NCBI RefSeq assembly: GCF_008039575.1
Contig: NZ_VDUY01000009.1
Coordinates: 1-64,000 of the forward strand
DNA from: Zeimonas arvi
GTDB taxonomy: Bacteria; Pseudomonadota; Gammaproteobacteria; Burkholderiales; Burkholderiaceae_E
Reading direction: 5' to 3'
Length of the DNA stretch: 64,000 nt
The notes under the pieces were generated by a model. It saw nothing but the letters and a program-made list of their open reading frames with translations. It did not search any database and was not told the DNA's origin. The position numbers were made by a program, and so were the translations under genes. Shown here piece by piece: positions 1 to 8,876 of the stretch; positions within the stretch are counted from its first letter, which is position 1; every line of letters begins with the position of its first letter.

Positions 1-107
1 TGCGGGCTACGCCCGCCGCCAGATCCTTCTCGTGATGTTCCAACTTGGTGTCCACCTGCATGTAGGTGGACGCCATCCTCGGAGTTCAACCAAACGATCT
101 CAAGATG
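1..107 (-). pseudogene. possible tyrosine-recombinase C-terminal fragment, frameshifted and cut by the window edge
   Basis: On the minus strand one frame reads IVWLNSED (within about 77-107). A second frame then reads TYMQVDTKLEHHEKDLAA, beginning at an ATG at 74-76 and running off the left edge. Joined by a one-base shift, these resemble the tail of tyrosine recombinases, where a W-L-x-x-E helix is followed by T-x-x-Y-x-x-x-D-x-K-L-K and the Tyr is the nucleophile. The match is my own pattern reading over about 30 residues. The frame is broken by an in-frame TGA just before the ATG. It lies about 300 bp from a tRNA gene, a common integration site. It could equally be chance or the start of an unrelated gene. 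Confidence 0.22.
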
Positions 108-122
108 GGGCTGACCGGACGG

Positions 123-296
123 TTACGTCTCGCCGGTGGGCAGGATCCGCGCGCGGTTGATGCGACCCGCGTCGTCCTGCCAGATCACGACCATGTTCCC
201 GCGCCCGTCGGGTACGACGGCGACCGGGATGTCGTCGGGGATGGTCGGCAGCTGGTCCATGCCGAGGATGATGCCGGCGGCGCCGGGCTGGGGCAA
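123..296 (-). CDS. unrecognised short ORF, perhaps the 3' remnant of a larger gene
   Basis: A minus-strand frame ends in TAA at 123-125 and reads about 57 residues from a TTG at 294-296. Its tail has protein-like composition (motifs such as VAVVPDGRGNMVVIWQDD, then RILPTGET). I see no clear start codon or ribosome-binding site, and upstream in the same frame the sequence becomes low-complexity Pro/Ser/Arg, so it may be the C-terminal remnant of a lost gene. The rest of 1-410 shows nothing I can support on either strand. I recognise no family. Confidence 0.25.
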   Translation of the reverse strand: MPQPGAAGIILGMDQLPTIPDDIPVAVVPDGRGNMVVIWQDDAGRINRARILPTGET

Positions 297-409
297 TCGG
301 CCGGAAGATCTACGCCGCTGGGAGGGGAGAGGCGGCGAGGATCTTGGAGTACATTCTGGAGTACGCGAACTTCTTGTTAGTGGTCGCTATCGCCAGAAGG
401 CTTGTATTC

Positions 410-484
410 TGGTGGGCGGCACAGGGTTCGAACCTGTGACCCCTGCCGTGTGAAGGCAGTGCTCTACCGCTGAGCTAGCCGCCC
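410..484 (-). tRNA. tRNA-Val (anticodon CAC)
   Basis: Reading the minus strand from 484 down to 410 gives a full cloverleaf. The 7-bp acceptor stem is GGGCGGC/GCCGCCC and the D arm is GCTC...GAGC. The anticodon stem is CTGCC/GGCAG with loop TTCACAC, giving anticodon CAC, which reads the valine codon GUG. The T arm is ACAGG-TTCGAAC-CCTGT, followed by discriminator A and an encoded CCA at 410-412. Confidence 0.95.
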
Positions 485-568
485 CAGAGAGGGCACCCCG
501 ATCGGGGAACGCGAGATTCTATTCGATCGCTTACGGGGCGGTCAAACCGGCCGGCGCCGCGCGCGGCT

Positions 569-1651
569 CTACACGAGCAGCGCCTGCACCGTCCAGAAGT
601 AGATCAGCAGGCTCAGCAGGTCCTGGATGATCGTGGCGATCGGCCCGCTGCCGAAGGCCGGGTCGCGCCCGCTGCGGGCCAACAGCCAGGGCAGGGCGAA
701 GCCGATCGTGGTGGCGCAGGCGCTGGCGGCCAGCAGCGCGATGGCCACGGCGAGCGCGAGCTGGGCGTCGCCGAACCACCACCAGATCGGCGCCAGGGCC
801 AGCAGCGCCAGCGTGACGCCGATCAGCAGGCCGGTGCGCAACTCGCCCGCGAGCAGGTGGCGCAGCGGCTGGCGGCTCAGCGACAGCCCGCGCACCGCGA
901 TCGCCTCGCTCTGGGTGCCGACCGCGTCGGCCAGGTAGACGATGCCGGGCACGAAGAAGGCGATCGCCACGCGCGACTGCAGCGCCTCCTCGAAACCGGC
1001 CACGATGAAGGTGGCCGCCATGCTGCCGAGCAGGCCCACCAGCAGCCAGGGCAGCCGGTCGCGGGCACGCCGGGTCGGCGGCGCCTCGATTGCCTCGCGG
1101 GCGCGGGTGTCTTCCGGCCCGATTCCGGCGAAGCGGTGCAGGTCCTCCACATGCTCGCGGCGCAGCACCTCGAGCAGCGCCTGCGGCGGCACCACGCCGG
1201 CGAAGTGTCCTCGTGCGTCGAGCACCGCCACCGAGCTCAGGCCGTGGTGCAGCGCCAGCGATGCGATGTGTTCCTGGTCCATGTCCATCTCGACGGCCGG
1301 GACCGGCGCGATCGCGATCTCGGCCAGCGACCGTGCGCCGTCGGCCCCGAGCAGGCGTGGCAGCGGCACCGCGCCGACCAACCTGCGGTGCTCGTCGACC
1401 AGCCAGACCGCTTCGGCCGAGTCCAGACCCAGGTCGCCGGCCGCCAGGCGCGAGCGGGTGTCCGCCACCGTGTCCCGCGGATGGGCGCGCAGCACGCGCA
1501 CCACCAGGTGGTCGCCCGCGCTGTCCCGGCCGGCGGCGCCGACGGCAGGCCGGTCGGCGCCGGCATCGGGGGGGCTCGCGTAAAATCGAGGGCTTTCGTG
1601 GCTCCCGACCCTTTCGCCGGCCTGCTTTTCGTCGGCCTTCTCTCCGGACAT
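569..1651 (-). CDS. mgtE: MgtE-like divalent cation (Mg2+) transporter lacking the N-terminal MgtE_N domain
   Basis: This is an inner-membrane magnesium channel/transporter of the MgtE family. The N-terminal half looks like a CBS-domain pair ([16 protein letters not shown] and [15 protein letters not shown]). The C-terminal third is the integral MgtE domain, with about five hydrophobic helices, starting at [16 protein letters not shown] and including the family-like segment [12 protein letters not shown]. At about 360 residues it is shorter than classical MgtE (about 450) because the N-terminal helical domain is missing. The start is uncertain. The ATG at 1651 sits only 8 bp from the divergent gltX start and would lie beyond the gltX -10 element, so a downstream GTG near 1504 is also plausible. 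It is convergent with nothing and lies next to tRNA-Val. Confidence 0.8.
   Translation of the reverse strand: MSGEKADEKQAGERVGSHESPRFYASPPDAGADRPAVGAAGRDSAGDHLVVRVLRAHPRDTVADTRSRLAAGDLGLDSAEAVWLVDEHRRLVGAVPLPRLLGADGARSLAEIAIAPVPAVEMDMDQEHIASLALHHGLSSVAVLDARGHFAGVVPPQALLEVLRREHVEDLHRFAGIGPEDTRAREAIEAPPTRRARDRLPWLLVGLLGSMAATFIVAGFEEALQSRVAIAFFVPGIVYLADAVGTQSEAIAVRGLSLSRQPLRHLLAGELRTGLLIGVTLALLALAPIWWWFGDAQLALAVAIALLAASACATTIGFALPWLLARSGRDPAFGSGPIATIIQDLLSLLIYFWTVQALLV
1581..1586 (+). promoter_or_regulatory. candidate -10 element for gltX
   Basis: TAAAAT lies 73 bp upstream of the gltX ATG. No good -35 hexamer is visible 17 bp upstream. It lies inside the N-terminal coding region of mgtE if that gene starts at 1651, which argues for a shorter mgtE. 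Confidence 0.4.
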
Positions 1652-1658
1652 CCGCGGC

Positions 1659-3071
1659 ATGGTTCGCACCCGATTCGCTCCCAGTCCCACCGGTTTCCTG
1701 CACATCGGCGGCGCGCGCACCGCGCTGTTCGCGTGGGCCTACGCGCGCCATCATGGCGGCACCTTCATCCTGCGCATCGAGGATACCGATGTCGAGCGAT
1801 CCACGCCCGAGGCCACGCAGGCCATCCTCGACGGCATGCGCTGGCTGGGGCTGGACCCCGACGAGGGGCCGTTCTACCAGATGCAACGGATGGACCGCTA
1901 CCGCGAGGTGATCGCGAAGATGCTGGTCGAGGGCACCGCCTACCACTGCTGGTGCACGAAGGAAGAGCTCGAGACCATGCGCGCCGAGCAGGAGGCGCTC
2001 GGCATGAAGCCGCGCTACGACGGCCGCTGGCGCCCCGAGCCCGGCAAGGTGCTGCCGCCGCCCCCCGAGGGCGTGAAACCGGTGGTGCGCTTCCGCAACC
2101 CGCTCGATGGCGGCACCGCGTGGAACGACACCGTCAAGGGCCCGATCGCCTTCGACAATGCCGAGCTCGACGACCTGATCATCGCCCGTTCCGACGGCAC
2201 GCCCACCTACAATTTCTGCGTGGTGGTCGACGACTGGGACATGCGGATCACCCACGTGATCCGCGGCGACGACCATGTGAACAACACGCCGCGCCAGATC
2301 AACATCCTGCGCGCGCTGGGCGCGCCGGTGCCCGAGTACGGCCACCTGCCGATGATCCACGGCCCCGACGGGCAGAAGCTCTCCAAGCGGCACGGCGCGG
2401 TGTCGGTCATGCAGTACGACGAGGACGGCTACCTGCCCGAGGCGATCGTCAACTACCTGGCGCGGCTCGGCTGGAGCCACGGCGACGACGAGGTCTTCAC
2501 GCGCGCGCAGTTCGTGCAGTGGTTCGACGGCCGGCACATCAGCCGCTCGCCGTCGCGTTTCGACTTCGACAAGCTGAGCTGGCTCAACAACCACTACCTG
2601 AAGCAGGCTGCCGACGCGGAGCTGGCCCGGATGGTGGCGCCGCGCCTGGAGCGCGCCGGCGTGAGCCTCGCCGGGGAGGGGCCCGACCTGGCGGCCGTCT
2701 GCGCGCTGCTGAAGGAGCGGGCGCAGACGCTGAACGAGCTGGCCGACCTGGCCCACATGTTCTACGGCGACCACGACCCGGATGCGATCGCGCCTGCCGA
2801 TCGCGACAAGCACCTGACGGCCCCGGCGCGCGAGGCGGTGGCCGGTCTTTCGCAGCGGCTGGCCGCGCTGGAGGCGAGCCACTGGACTGCCGCCGGCATC
2901 TCGGCTGCCCTCAGGGACACCCTGGGCGCGTACGGACTGAAGCTGCCGCAGCTGGCGATCCCGGTCAGGCTGCTGGTCTTCGGCGTCGCGCAGACACCCT
3001 CGGTCGACGCGATGCTGGCGGCGATGCCGAAGGCCTGGGTGCTGGCGCGGCTCGCGCGCTGGCCGGGCTGA
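1659..3071 (+). CDS. gltX: glutamyl-tRNA synthetase
   Basis: Class I aminoacyl-tRNA synthetase that charges tRNA-Glu with glutamate in the cytoplasm. The HIGH-type signature appears as [12 protein letters not shown] near residues 9-20, and the KMSKS loop as KLSKRHG near residue 245. A Cys-rich stretch, HCWCTKEE, sits near residue 105, at the position of the zinc-binding loop of bacterial GltX. The C-terminal helical anticodon-binding region is intact. Its 470 residues are the normal length for discriminating bacterial GluRS. It is the first gene of a long plus-strand run and is followed 58 bp later by aroC. Confidence 0.97.
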   Translation: MVRTRFAPSPTGFLHIGGARTALFAWAYARHHGGTFILRIEDTDVERSTPEATQAILDGMRWLGLDPDEGPFYQMQRMDRYREVIAKMLVEGTAYHCWCTKEELETMRAEQEALGMKPRYDGRWRPEPGKVLPPPPEGVKPVVRFRNPLDGGTAWNDTVKGPIAFDNAELDDLIIARSDGTPTYNFCVVVDDWDMRITHVIRGDDHVNNTPRQINILRALGAPVPEYGHLPMIHGPDGQKLSKRHGAVSVMQYDEDGYLPEAIVNYLARLGWSHGDDEVFTRAQFVQWFDGRHISRSPSRFDFDKLSWLNNHYLKQAADAELARMVAPRLERAGVSLAGEGPDLAAVCALLKERAQTLNELADLAHMFYGDHDPDAIAPADRDKHLTAPAREAVAGLSQRLAALEASHWTAAGISAALRDTLGAYGLKLPQLAIPVRLLVFGVAQTPSVDAMLAAMPKAWVLARLARWPG

Positions 3072-3129
3072 GCCCGGCGGCGCTCGCGCGGCCCGCTTCC
3101 TCACGCAACCTCTTCGGGACTTCCCTCGC

Positions 3130-4236
3130 ATGTCAGGCAACACCTTCGGCCACCTGTTCCGGGTCACCACCTTCGGCGAGTCGCATGGGCCGGCGATCGG
3201 CTGCATCGTCGACGGTTGCCCTCCGGGGCTGGCGCTCGCCGAGAGCGACATCCAGGTCGAGCTCGACCGCAGGCGGCCGGGCACCTCGCGCCACGTCACC
3301 CAGCGCCAGGAGCCGGACCAGGTCGAGATCCTGTCCGGCGTCTACCAGGGCCGCACCACCGGCACGCCGATCTCGCTGCTGATCCGCAACCAGGACGCGC
3401 GCAGCAAGGACTACGGCAACATCGCGCAGACCTTCCGCCCGGGGCATGCCGACTACACCTACTGGCACAAGTACGGCATCCGCGACCCGCGCGGCGGCGG
3501 GCGCTCGTCGGCGCGGCTGACCGCCCCGGTGGTGGCTGCCGCGGCCATCGCTCGCAAGTGGCTGGCCGAGCGATACGGCACCACCATCCGCGGCTGGATG
3601 TCGCAGCTCGGCCCGATCGCGATCCCGTTCACCGACTGGAAGCACGTGGCCGAGAATCCGTTCTTCGCGCCCGACGCCGACATCGTGCCGCGGCTCGAGC
3701 AGTACATGGACGAGCTGCGCCGCGACGGCGACTCGGTGGGCGCGCGGATCGAGGTGGTGGCCGAGAACGTGCCGGTGGGCCTGGGCGCGCCGCTGTTCGA
3801 CAAGCTCGACGCCGACATCGCCTACGCGATGATGGGCATCAATGCGGTCAAGGGGGTGGAAATCGGCGCCGGTTTCGCGTCGGTGGCCCAGCGGGGCAGC
3901 GAGCACGGCGACGAGCTCACGTCCGAGGGTTTCCTCTCCAATCACGCCGGCGGCGTGCTGGGCGGCATCTCCACCGGCCAGCCCATCCGGGTGTCGATCG
4001 CGATCAAGCCGACTTCCAGCATCCGCACGCCGCGCCAGTCCATAGACGTGGAGGGCAGGTCCACCCAGGTCGAGACCTTCGGCCGGCACGACCCCTGCGT
4101 GGGCATCCGCGCCACGCCGATCGCCGAGGCCATGCTGGCGCTGGTGCTGGCCGACCACGCGCTGCGCGATCGCGCGCAGAACGCCGGCGTCACGGTGCCC
4201 ACGCCGCGGATCGCCGGTCCGGATCCGCGTCGCTGA
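3130..4236 (+). CDS. aroC: chorismate synthase
   Basis: Last enzyme of the shikimate pathway: FMN-dependent anti-1,4 elimination of phosphate from EPSP to give chorismate, which feeds the trp genes further along. The N-terminal signature [18 protein letters not shown], the central RPGHADYTY motif with [12 protein letters not shown] after it, and the C-terminal [11 protein letters not shown] motif are all present. The 368 residues match the bacterial family. The start ATG at 3130 opens the conserved [21 protein letters not shown]-terminus. Confidence 0.97.
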   Translation: MSGNTFGHLFRVTTFGESHGPAIGCIVDGCPPGLALAESDIQVELDRRRPGTSRHVTQRQEPDQVEILSGVYQGRTTGTPISLLIRNQDARSKDYGNIAQTFRPGHADYTYWHKYGIRDPRGGGRSSARLTAPVVAAAAIARKWLAERYGTTIRGWMSQLGPIAIPFTDWKHVAENPFFAPDADIVPRLEQYMDELRRDGDSVGARIEVVAENVPVGLGAPLFDKLDADIAYAMMGINAVKGVEIGAGFASVAQRGSEHGDELTSEGFLSNHAGGVLGGISTGQPIRVSIAIKPTSSIRTPRQSIDVEGRSTQVETFGRHDPCVGIRATPIAEAMLALVLADHALRDRAQNAGVTVPTPRIAGPDPRR

Positions 4237-4284
4237 GGGCGCCGATGCCCCGATTCACCCGCGTGCGCTGAACCCGGGCCGGAC

Positions 4285-5529
4285 ATGCCGCGGGCTGCCG
4301 GCCATGCCGCGGGGATTCGCGGCCTCTATTTCGCCTATTTTGCCTACGTGGGGCTGTTCTCGCCCTACCTGTCGCTGTACCTGGCCGGCATCGGCATGAC
4401 GATCGCCCAGATCGGCCTGCTGATGGCGGTGCCGCAGGTGCTGCGGATCGTCGGCCCGCCCTTCTGGGGCTGGCTGGCCGATCGTGGCGGAAGTGGAGCG
4501 GGGCTGCTGCGGATCAGTTCGGCGCTGGCCTGCGCCTCGGCGCTGGCGCTCGCGCTGAGCGGCTGGACGGGCTGGCCGGGTGGCGCCGCCCTGGCGGCGG
4601 CCCCGGGGCTGCGGTTCGGGGTCCTGTTCGCGGTGCTGGCGGCGCTCTTCTTTTCTACCGCGGCCCAGATGCCGATCGCCGAAACGATGGCGATGCGGGC
4701 GGTCGGCGGCGACACCGGCCGCTACGGACGGCTCCGGGTCTGGGGTTCGGTGGGTTTCATCGTCGGCGTGGTCGGCATCGGGCCGGTGCTCGATCGCCAT
4801 GGTGTGTCGGGCCTGCCATGGTGGGTGGCCGGGCTGCTGGCGCTGTTGACCCTCGTCGCGCTTCGCCTGCCGGCGGTGGCGGCAGCGCCGCGCGCGCGGG
4901 CCTCGGTGTCGATCGGCCAGCGCCTGGCCGAGCCGCGGGTGCGGGCCTTCTTCCTGTCCGCGTTCCTGATGCTGTTCGCGCACGCTGCGCTCTACGCCTT
5001 CTTCTCGCTCTACCTGGCTGCGCGGGGCTACAGCAAGACCGCGATCGGGCTGGTCTGGGCGCTGGGGGTGCTGGCCGAAATCGCCGTCTTCTGGCTGCAG
5101 CGCGGCCTGTTCCGCCGCTTCGGCGCCTTGCCGCTGTTGCGCGCCAGCCTGGCGGTCGCGGCACTGCGTTTCCTGCTCATCAGCGCTTCGGCCGGCTGGC
5201 TGCCGGCCATCCTGCTGGCGCAACTGGCCCACGCGGTGACCTTCGGGATCCATCACAGCGCTACCATCGCCACACTGCAGGAATGGTTCGAGCCGCCCCA
5301 GCACGCGCGCGCCCAGGCGCTCTACGTGATGGTCGGCTACGGACTGGGCGGCTCGACGGGCGTGCTGGTGGCCAGCTGGGTCTGGACCGCGGTGTCTCCC
5401 GACGCTACCTTCGTGGTGGCAGGGCTCGCTGCCGGGCTGGGCTGGCTGGCGCTGCGCCGGGTCGTCCCGTCCGGTGCGCCCGATGGCCGGGTGAGAAACG
5501 GGGACCGTACGGAGGAAACGCCAGGATGA
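4285..5529 (+). CDS. MFS transporter of the HcaT / phenylpropionate-permease type
   Basis: Inner-membrane secondary transporter with about 12 hydrophobic segments over 414 residues. The opening segment (GLYFAYFAYVGLFSPYLSLY) and the following WGWLADR loop are typical of the MFS_1-like subfamily that includes E. coli HcaT (3-phenylpropionate permease) and nucleoside/lactose-permease relatives. The substrate cannot be read from sequence. The stop codon overlaps the start of the downstream M48 protease by four bases (ATGA), so the two are probably translationally coupled. The last ~20 residues are polar and cytoplasmic. Confidence 0.82.
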   Translation: MPRAAGHAAGIRGLYFAYFAYVGLFSPYLSLYLAGIGMTIAQIGLLMAVPQVLRIVGPPFWGWLADRGGSGAGLLRISSALACASALALALSGWTGWPGGAALAAAPGLRFGVLFAVLAALFFSTAAQMPIAETMAMRAVGGDTGRYGRLRVWGSVGFIVGVVGIGPVLDRHGVSGLPWWVAGLLALLTLVALRLPAVAAAPRARASVSIGQRLAEPRVRAFFLSAFLMLFAHAALYAFFSLYLAARGYSKTAIGLVWALGVLAEIAVFWLQRGLFRRFGALPLLRASLAVAALRFLLISASAGWLPAILLAQLAHAVTFGIHHSATIATLQEWFEPPQHARAQALYVMVGYGLGGSTGVLVASWVWTAVSPDATFVVAGLAAGLGWLALRRVVPSGAPDGRVRNGDRTEETPG

Positions 5530-6422
5530 AGCCTTCCAGTCGAGTCTTGAAGGATGGCCGGGTCGCCGATCGATCCGGCCGCGCGGGGCGCGCGGCCCTT
5601 GCTACCCGAGCGGTCGTGGCCGGCGCGCTCTCGGTTGCGGCGTTCCTTGCCGGCTGCCAGTCGGTGCAGACCACTGCCGGCGGCGCGGTCGGAGTCGAGC
5701 GCACACAGCGGATGTCGCCGCTGATCTCCGAGGCCCAGTTGCGCGAGCAGGCGGAGCTCAGCTACCGCGAGGTGCTGAGCAAGGAACGCCAGCAGGGCGA
5801 CCTGAATGCCGACGCCGCGCTCACCAGCCGGGTCCGGGCGATCACCGGCCGGCTGATCCCGGCGGCCGGCGCCTTCCGGCCCGAGGCGACGCGCTGGAAC
5901 TGGGAAGTCAATGTCATCCGATCCGACGAGATGAACGCCTGGTGCATGCCGGGCGGCAAGATCGCGGTCTACACCGGGCTCATCACCAAGCTGAGCCTGA
6001 GCGACGACGAAATCGCCGCCATCGTCGGGCACGAGATCGCCCACGCGTTGCGCGAGCATGCCCGCGAGCGGGCCTCCGAGCAGCTCGGTGCGCAGGTGCT
6101 GCTGAGCGGCGCGGTCATGGCGATCGGGGGCGGCCAGGCTTCGATGGACATCGGGGGCCTGTTCTACAAGACCTTCTTCGGGCTGCCCAACAGCCGGCTG
6201 CACGAGACCGAGGCCGACCGGATCGGCGTGGAGCTGGCGGCCCGCGCAGGCTACGACCCCCGCGCCGCGATGTCGCTGTGGCGCAAGATGATGGCCAATG
6301 GCGGCTCGCGCGGCCCCGAGTTCCTGAGCACCCACCCGTCGCCCGAGACCCGGCTGTCGGACCTCGAGGTCTATTCGGCGCGGGTCATGCCGCTCTACGA
6401 GCAGGCGCGCGCGCGGCGCTGA
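5526..6422 (+). CDS. M48-family metalloprotease, predicted lipoprotein
   Basis: Zinc metalloprotease of the M48/Oma1-like group, probably periplasmic and involved in envelope protein quality control like E. coli LoiP/YcaL. Residues 1-45 form a long basic n-region, a hydrophobic core and a lipobox ending LAGC. The catalytic HEIAH motif lies near residue 170 and the third ligand region HETEADRIGVELAARAGYDP near 235. A FLSTHPSPETRL motif near 265 is characteristic of the family. The length is 298 residues. The start ATG overlaps the stop of the MFS gene. The long n-region leaves a later initiation possible, but no better start is visible. Confidence 0.88.
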   Translation: MKPSSRVLKDGRVADRSGRAGRAALATRAVVAGALSVAAFLAGCQSVQTTAGGAVGVERTQRMSPLISEAQLREQAELSYREVLSKERQQGDLNADAALTSRVRAITGRLIPAAGAFRPEATRWNWEVNVIRSDEMNAWCMPGGKIAVYTGLITKLSLSDDEIAAIVGHEIAHALREHARERASEQLGAQVLLSGAVMAIGGGQASMDIGGLFYKTFFGLPNSRLHETEADRIGVELAARAGYDPRAAMSLWRKMMANGGSRGPEFLSTHPSPETRLSDLEVYSARVMPLYEQARARR

Positions 6423-6459
6423 GCGGCCGCCGGGGGCGTTGGGCCCAGGGCGCGCGTGG

Positions 6460-6465
6460 CATAAT
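6460..6465 (+). promoter_or_regulatory. candidate -10 element upstream of leuC
   Basis: CATAAT lies 72 bp upstream of the leuC ATG, with TTGGGC at 6439-6444 giving only a 15-bp spacer. It is plausible as the promoter of the leu block but weak. I see no leader peptide rich in leucine codons in the 70 bp that follow. Confidence 0.3.
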
Positions 6466-6536
6466 CGACAGTCTGGGCCGGACACGTCCGACAGGATGCG
6501 GTCCGGCAGTTCTCCACCGACTTTCGACCAGGTTCC

Positions 6537-7946
6537 ATGTCGCTCGCGCCGCGCACGCTCTACGACAAGCTCTGGGATGCCCACGTCGTCCGCAAGGAAG
6601 ACGACGGCACGGCCCTGATCTACATCGACCGGCACCTCGTTCACGAGGTCACCAGCCCGCAGGCTTTCGAGGGTCTCAAGCTGGCCGGCCGCAAGCCCTG
6701 GCGCGTGTCCGCCAACCTGGCGGTGGTCGACCACAACGTGCCGACCACCGACCGCTCGCGCGGCATCGACGACCCGATCTCGCGGCTGCAGGTCGAGACG
6801 CTCGACGAGAACGCCCGCGACTTCGGCATCACCTATTTCGACATCAACGACCGGCGGCAGGGCATCGTCCACGTGATCGGCCCCGAGCAGGGCGCCACGC
6901 TGCCCGGCATGACCGTGGTCTGCGGCGACTCGCACACCAGCACGCACGGCGCCTTCGCCTGCCTGGCCTTCGGCATCGGCACCTCCGAGGTCGAGCATGC
7001 GCTGGCCACGCAGACGCTGCTGGCCAAGAAGATGAAGAACATGCTGGTCCAGGTCGAGGGCCAGTTGCCCAAGGGGGTGGGCGCCAAGGACATCGTGCTC
7101 GCGGTCATCGGCAGGATCGGCACTGCCGGCGGCACCGGCTACGCCATCGAGTTCGGCGGCTCCACGATCCGTGGACTGTCGATGGAAGGCCGGATGACCA
7201 TCTGCAACATGGCCATCGAGGCCGGCGCTCGCTCGGGCATGGTGGCTGTCGACGACGTCACGCTCGCCTACCTCAAGGGCAAGCCGATGGCGCCGGCGGG
7301 CCCCGATTGGGACCGCGCGGTGTCGCTCTGGCGCGAGCTGCGCTCGGATCCCGGCGCGAAGTTCGACCTGGTGGTCGACATCGACGCCTCGCAACTGCGT
7401 CCGCTGGTCACCTGGGGCACCTCGCCCGAGATGGTCGTCGCGATCGACGAACGGGTGCCCGACCCCGACAAGGAAAAGGATCCGGTGCGTCGCGAGGGCA
7501 TGGAGCGCGCGCTGCAGTACATGGGCCTGAAGCCGAACACGCCGATCTCCGAGATCCGCGTGGACAAGGTGTTCATCGGCTCGTGCACCAACTCGCGGAT
7601 CGAGGACCTGCGCCAGGCGGCGGCGGTGGTGCGCGGCCGGCGCAAGGCGTCCAACGTCAAGCTGGCCATGGTCGTGCCCGGGTCGGGCGTGGTCAAGGCC
7701 CAGGCCGAGGCCGAGGGTCTGGACAAGATCTTCCGCGACGCCGGCTTCGAGTGGCGCGAACCCGGTTGCTCGATGTGCCTGGCCATGAACGCCGACCGGC
7801 TGGAGCCGGGCGAGCGCTGCGCCTCCACCTCGAACCGGAACTTCGAAGGCCGCCAGGGCGCCGGCGGCCGTACCCATCTCGTGAGCCCCGCGATGGCGGC
7901 AGCCGCAGCGGTCGAGGGGCATTTCGTCGATGTGCGGCGTCTCTGA
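6537..7946 (+). CDS. leuC: 3-isopropylmalate dehydratase, large subunit
   Basis: With LeuD, this subunit isomerises 2-isopropylmalate to 3-isopropylmalate in leucine synthesis. It belongs to the aconitase superfamily and carries a [4Fe-4S] cluster. Visible marks are [15 protein letters not shown]-like ([18 protein letters not shown]) near residue 130, the cluster ligands [11 protein letters not shown] near residue 347, and the [11 protein letters not shown] motif near residue 410. The 469 residues are standard. It is separated from leuD by a small lipoprotein gene. Confidence 0.97.
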   Translation: MSLAPRTLYDKLWDAHVVRKEDDGTALIYIDRHLVHEVTSPQAFEGLKLAGRKPWRVSANLAVVDHNVPTTDRSRGIDDPISRLQVETLDENARDFGITYFDINDRRQGIVHVIGPEQGATLPGMTVVCGDSHTSTHGAFACLAFGIGTSEVEHALATQTLLAKKMKNMLVQVEGQLPKGVGAKDIVLAVIGRIGTAGGTGYAIEFGGSTIRGLSMEGRMTICNMAIEAGARSGMVAVDDVTLAYLKGKPMAPAGPDWDRAVSLWRELRSDPGAKFDLVVDIDASQLRPLVTWGTSPEMVVAIDERVPDPDKEKDPVRREGMERALQYMGLKPNTPISEIRVDKVFIGSCTNSRIEDLRQAAAVVRGRRKASNVKLAMVVPGSGVVKAQAEAEGLDKIFRDAGFEWREPGCSMCLAMNADRLEPGERCASTSNRNFEGRQGAGGRTHLVSPAMAAAAAVEGHFVDVRRL

Positions 7947-7961
7947 GCGGAGTCTGTGCGA

Positions 7962-8093
7962 ATGAAGAAACTGGTTGCGATCGTGCTGGCGGCCCTGCTG
8001 GGCGTTTCCCTGAGCGCCTGCAACACCGTTGCCGGCGTGGGCAAGGACATCGAGAAAGCCGGGGAGACGATCTCCGGCGCGGCCAAGAAGTAA
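7962..8093 (+). CDS. entericidin A/B-family small lipoprotein
   Basis: A 43-residue ORF starting ATG-AAG-AAA at 7962 encodes a lipoprotein signal peptide, [14 protein letters not shown], with lipobox LSAC. It is followed by a short amphipathic, Gly/Lys-rich mature peptide containing [12 protein letters not shown] and ending AAKK. This is the EcnA/EcnB (entericidin) pattern of small envelope lipoproteins. It lies 15 bp after leuC and 16 bp before leuD on the same strand, so it is presumably co-transcribed with them. Its role here is unknown. In enterobacteria, entericidins form a bacteriolytic antidote/toxin-like pair, but only one copy is present here. Confidence 0.85.
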   Translation: MKKLVAIVLAALLGVSLSACNTVAGVGKDIEKAGETISGAAKK

Positions 8094-8109
8094 CGAGCGA
8101 ACGAATTCC

Positions 8110-8763
8110 ATGCGCAGTCTCACGGTTCACCGCGGTCTCGTGGCCCCGCTAGATCGGGCCAACGTCGACACCGACGCGATCATCCCGAAGCAGTTCCTGA
8201 AGTCGATCAAGCGGACCGGCTTCGGGCCGAACCTGTTCGACGAGTGGCGCTATCTCGACCGCGGCGAGCCGGGCATGGACAATTCCACGCGGCCGCTGAA
8301 CCCGGATTTCCCGCTGAACCAGGCGCGCTACAAGGGCGCGTCCATCCTGCTCACGCGCAAGAACTTCGGTTGCGGGTCCTCGCGCGAGCACGCGCCCTGG
8401 GCGCTCGAAGACTACGGCTTCCGGGTGATCGTCGCCCCGTCGTACGCGGACATCTTCTTCAACAACTGCTTCAAGAACGGCCTGTTGCCGGTGCGCCTGT
8501 CCGAAAGCGAGGTCGACTGGCTGTTCGACCAGGTCAACGCCTTCAACGGCTTCGAGCTGATCGTGGACCTGCCCGCGCAGCAGGTGCGCACCGCGGACGG
8601 CTCGCGCAGCTTCGGCTTCGAGGTCGATCCGTTCCGCAAGGACTGCCTGCTGCGGGGGCTCGACGAGATCGGGCTCACGCTCGGCCACGCCGACGAGATC
8701 CGCGAGTTCGAGGCGAAACGCCTGCGCGAGCAGCCGTGGCTCGCGAACACGCTGGCCGGCTGA
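8110..8763 (+). CDS. leuD: 3-isopropylmalate dehydratase, small subunit
   Basis: Swivelling-domain partner of LeuC. The N-terminus begins with the conserved substrate-loop region, [20 protein letters not shown]. The [13 protein letters not shown] motif near residue 85 and the adjacent [20 protein letters not shown] segment complete the small-subunit signature. I chose the ATG at 8110 because it gives the canonical 217-residue protein; the longer frame to 8029 overlaps the entericidin gene. A strong hairpin follows the stop. Confidence 0.97.
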   Translation: MRSLTVHRGLVAPLDRANVDTDAIIPKQFLKSIKRTGFGPNLFDEWRYLDRGEPGMDNSTRPLNPDFPLNQARYKGASILLTRKNFGCGSSREHAPWALEDYGFRVIVAPSYADIFFNNCFKNGLLPVRLSESEVDWLFDQVNAFNGFELIVDLPAQQVRTADGSRSFGFEVDPFRKDCLLRGLDEIGLTLGHADEIREFEAKRLREQPWLANTLAG

Positions 8764-8795
8764 ACTTCCCGGGCGGGCAGGCGAAGGACACGCGC

Positions 8796-8823
8796 GGCCC
8801 GGCCTGGGATTCCAGGCCGGGCC
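8796..8823 (+). terminator. strong hairpin between leuD and leuB (terminator or attenuator)
   Basis: A perfect 12-bp GC-rich inverted repeat (arms 8796-8807 and 8812-8823, core GCCCGGCCTGG) encloses the 4-nt loop GATT. It is followed by TTCGCATTTG, which has only a partial T-run. It sits 33 bp after the leuD stop and 53 bp before leuB, so it could trim or attenuate read-through into leuB. Confidence 0.6.
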
Positions 8824-8876
8824 TTCGCATTTGAGCACCCGAGATTCCACCGAACTGAACAGAACGAGGATCCAGC

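Noticed and set aside
86-107. Short stretch (CATCTTGAGATCGTTT on the minus strand) resembling a sequence I associate with small plasmid replicons
   Set aside because: The match stops after 16 bases and no other plasmid feature is present; treated as coincidence.
531-3299. 922-residue antisense frame opposite gltX and part of mgtE
   Set aside because: Arg/Gly/Ala-rich composition without motifs, opposite a textbook GltX; a high-GC shadow frame.
5337-8123. 928-residue antisense frame opposite MFS, M48 and leuC
   Set aside because: No recognisable motifs and covers three well-supported genes; shadow frame.
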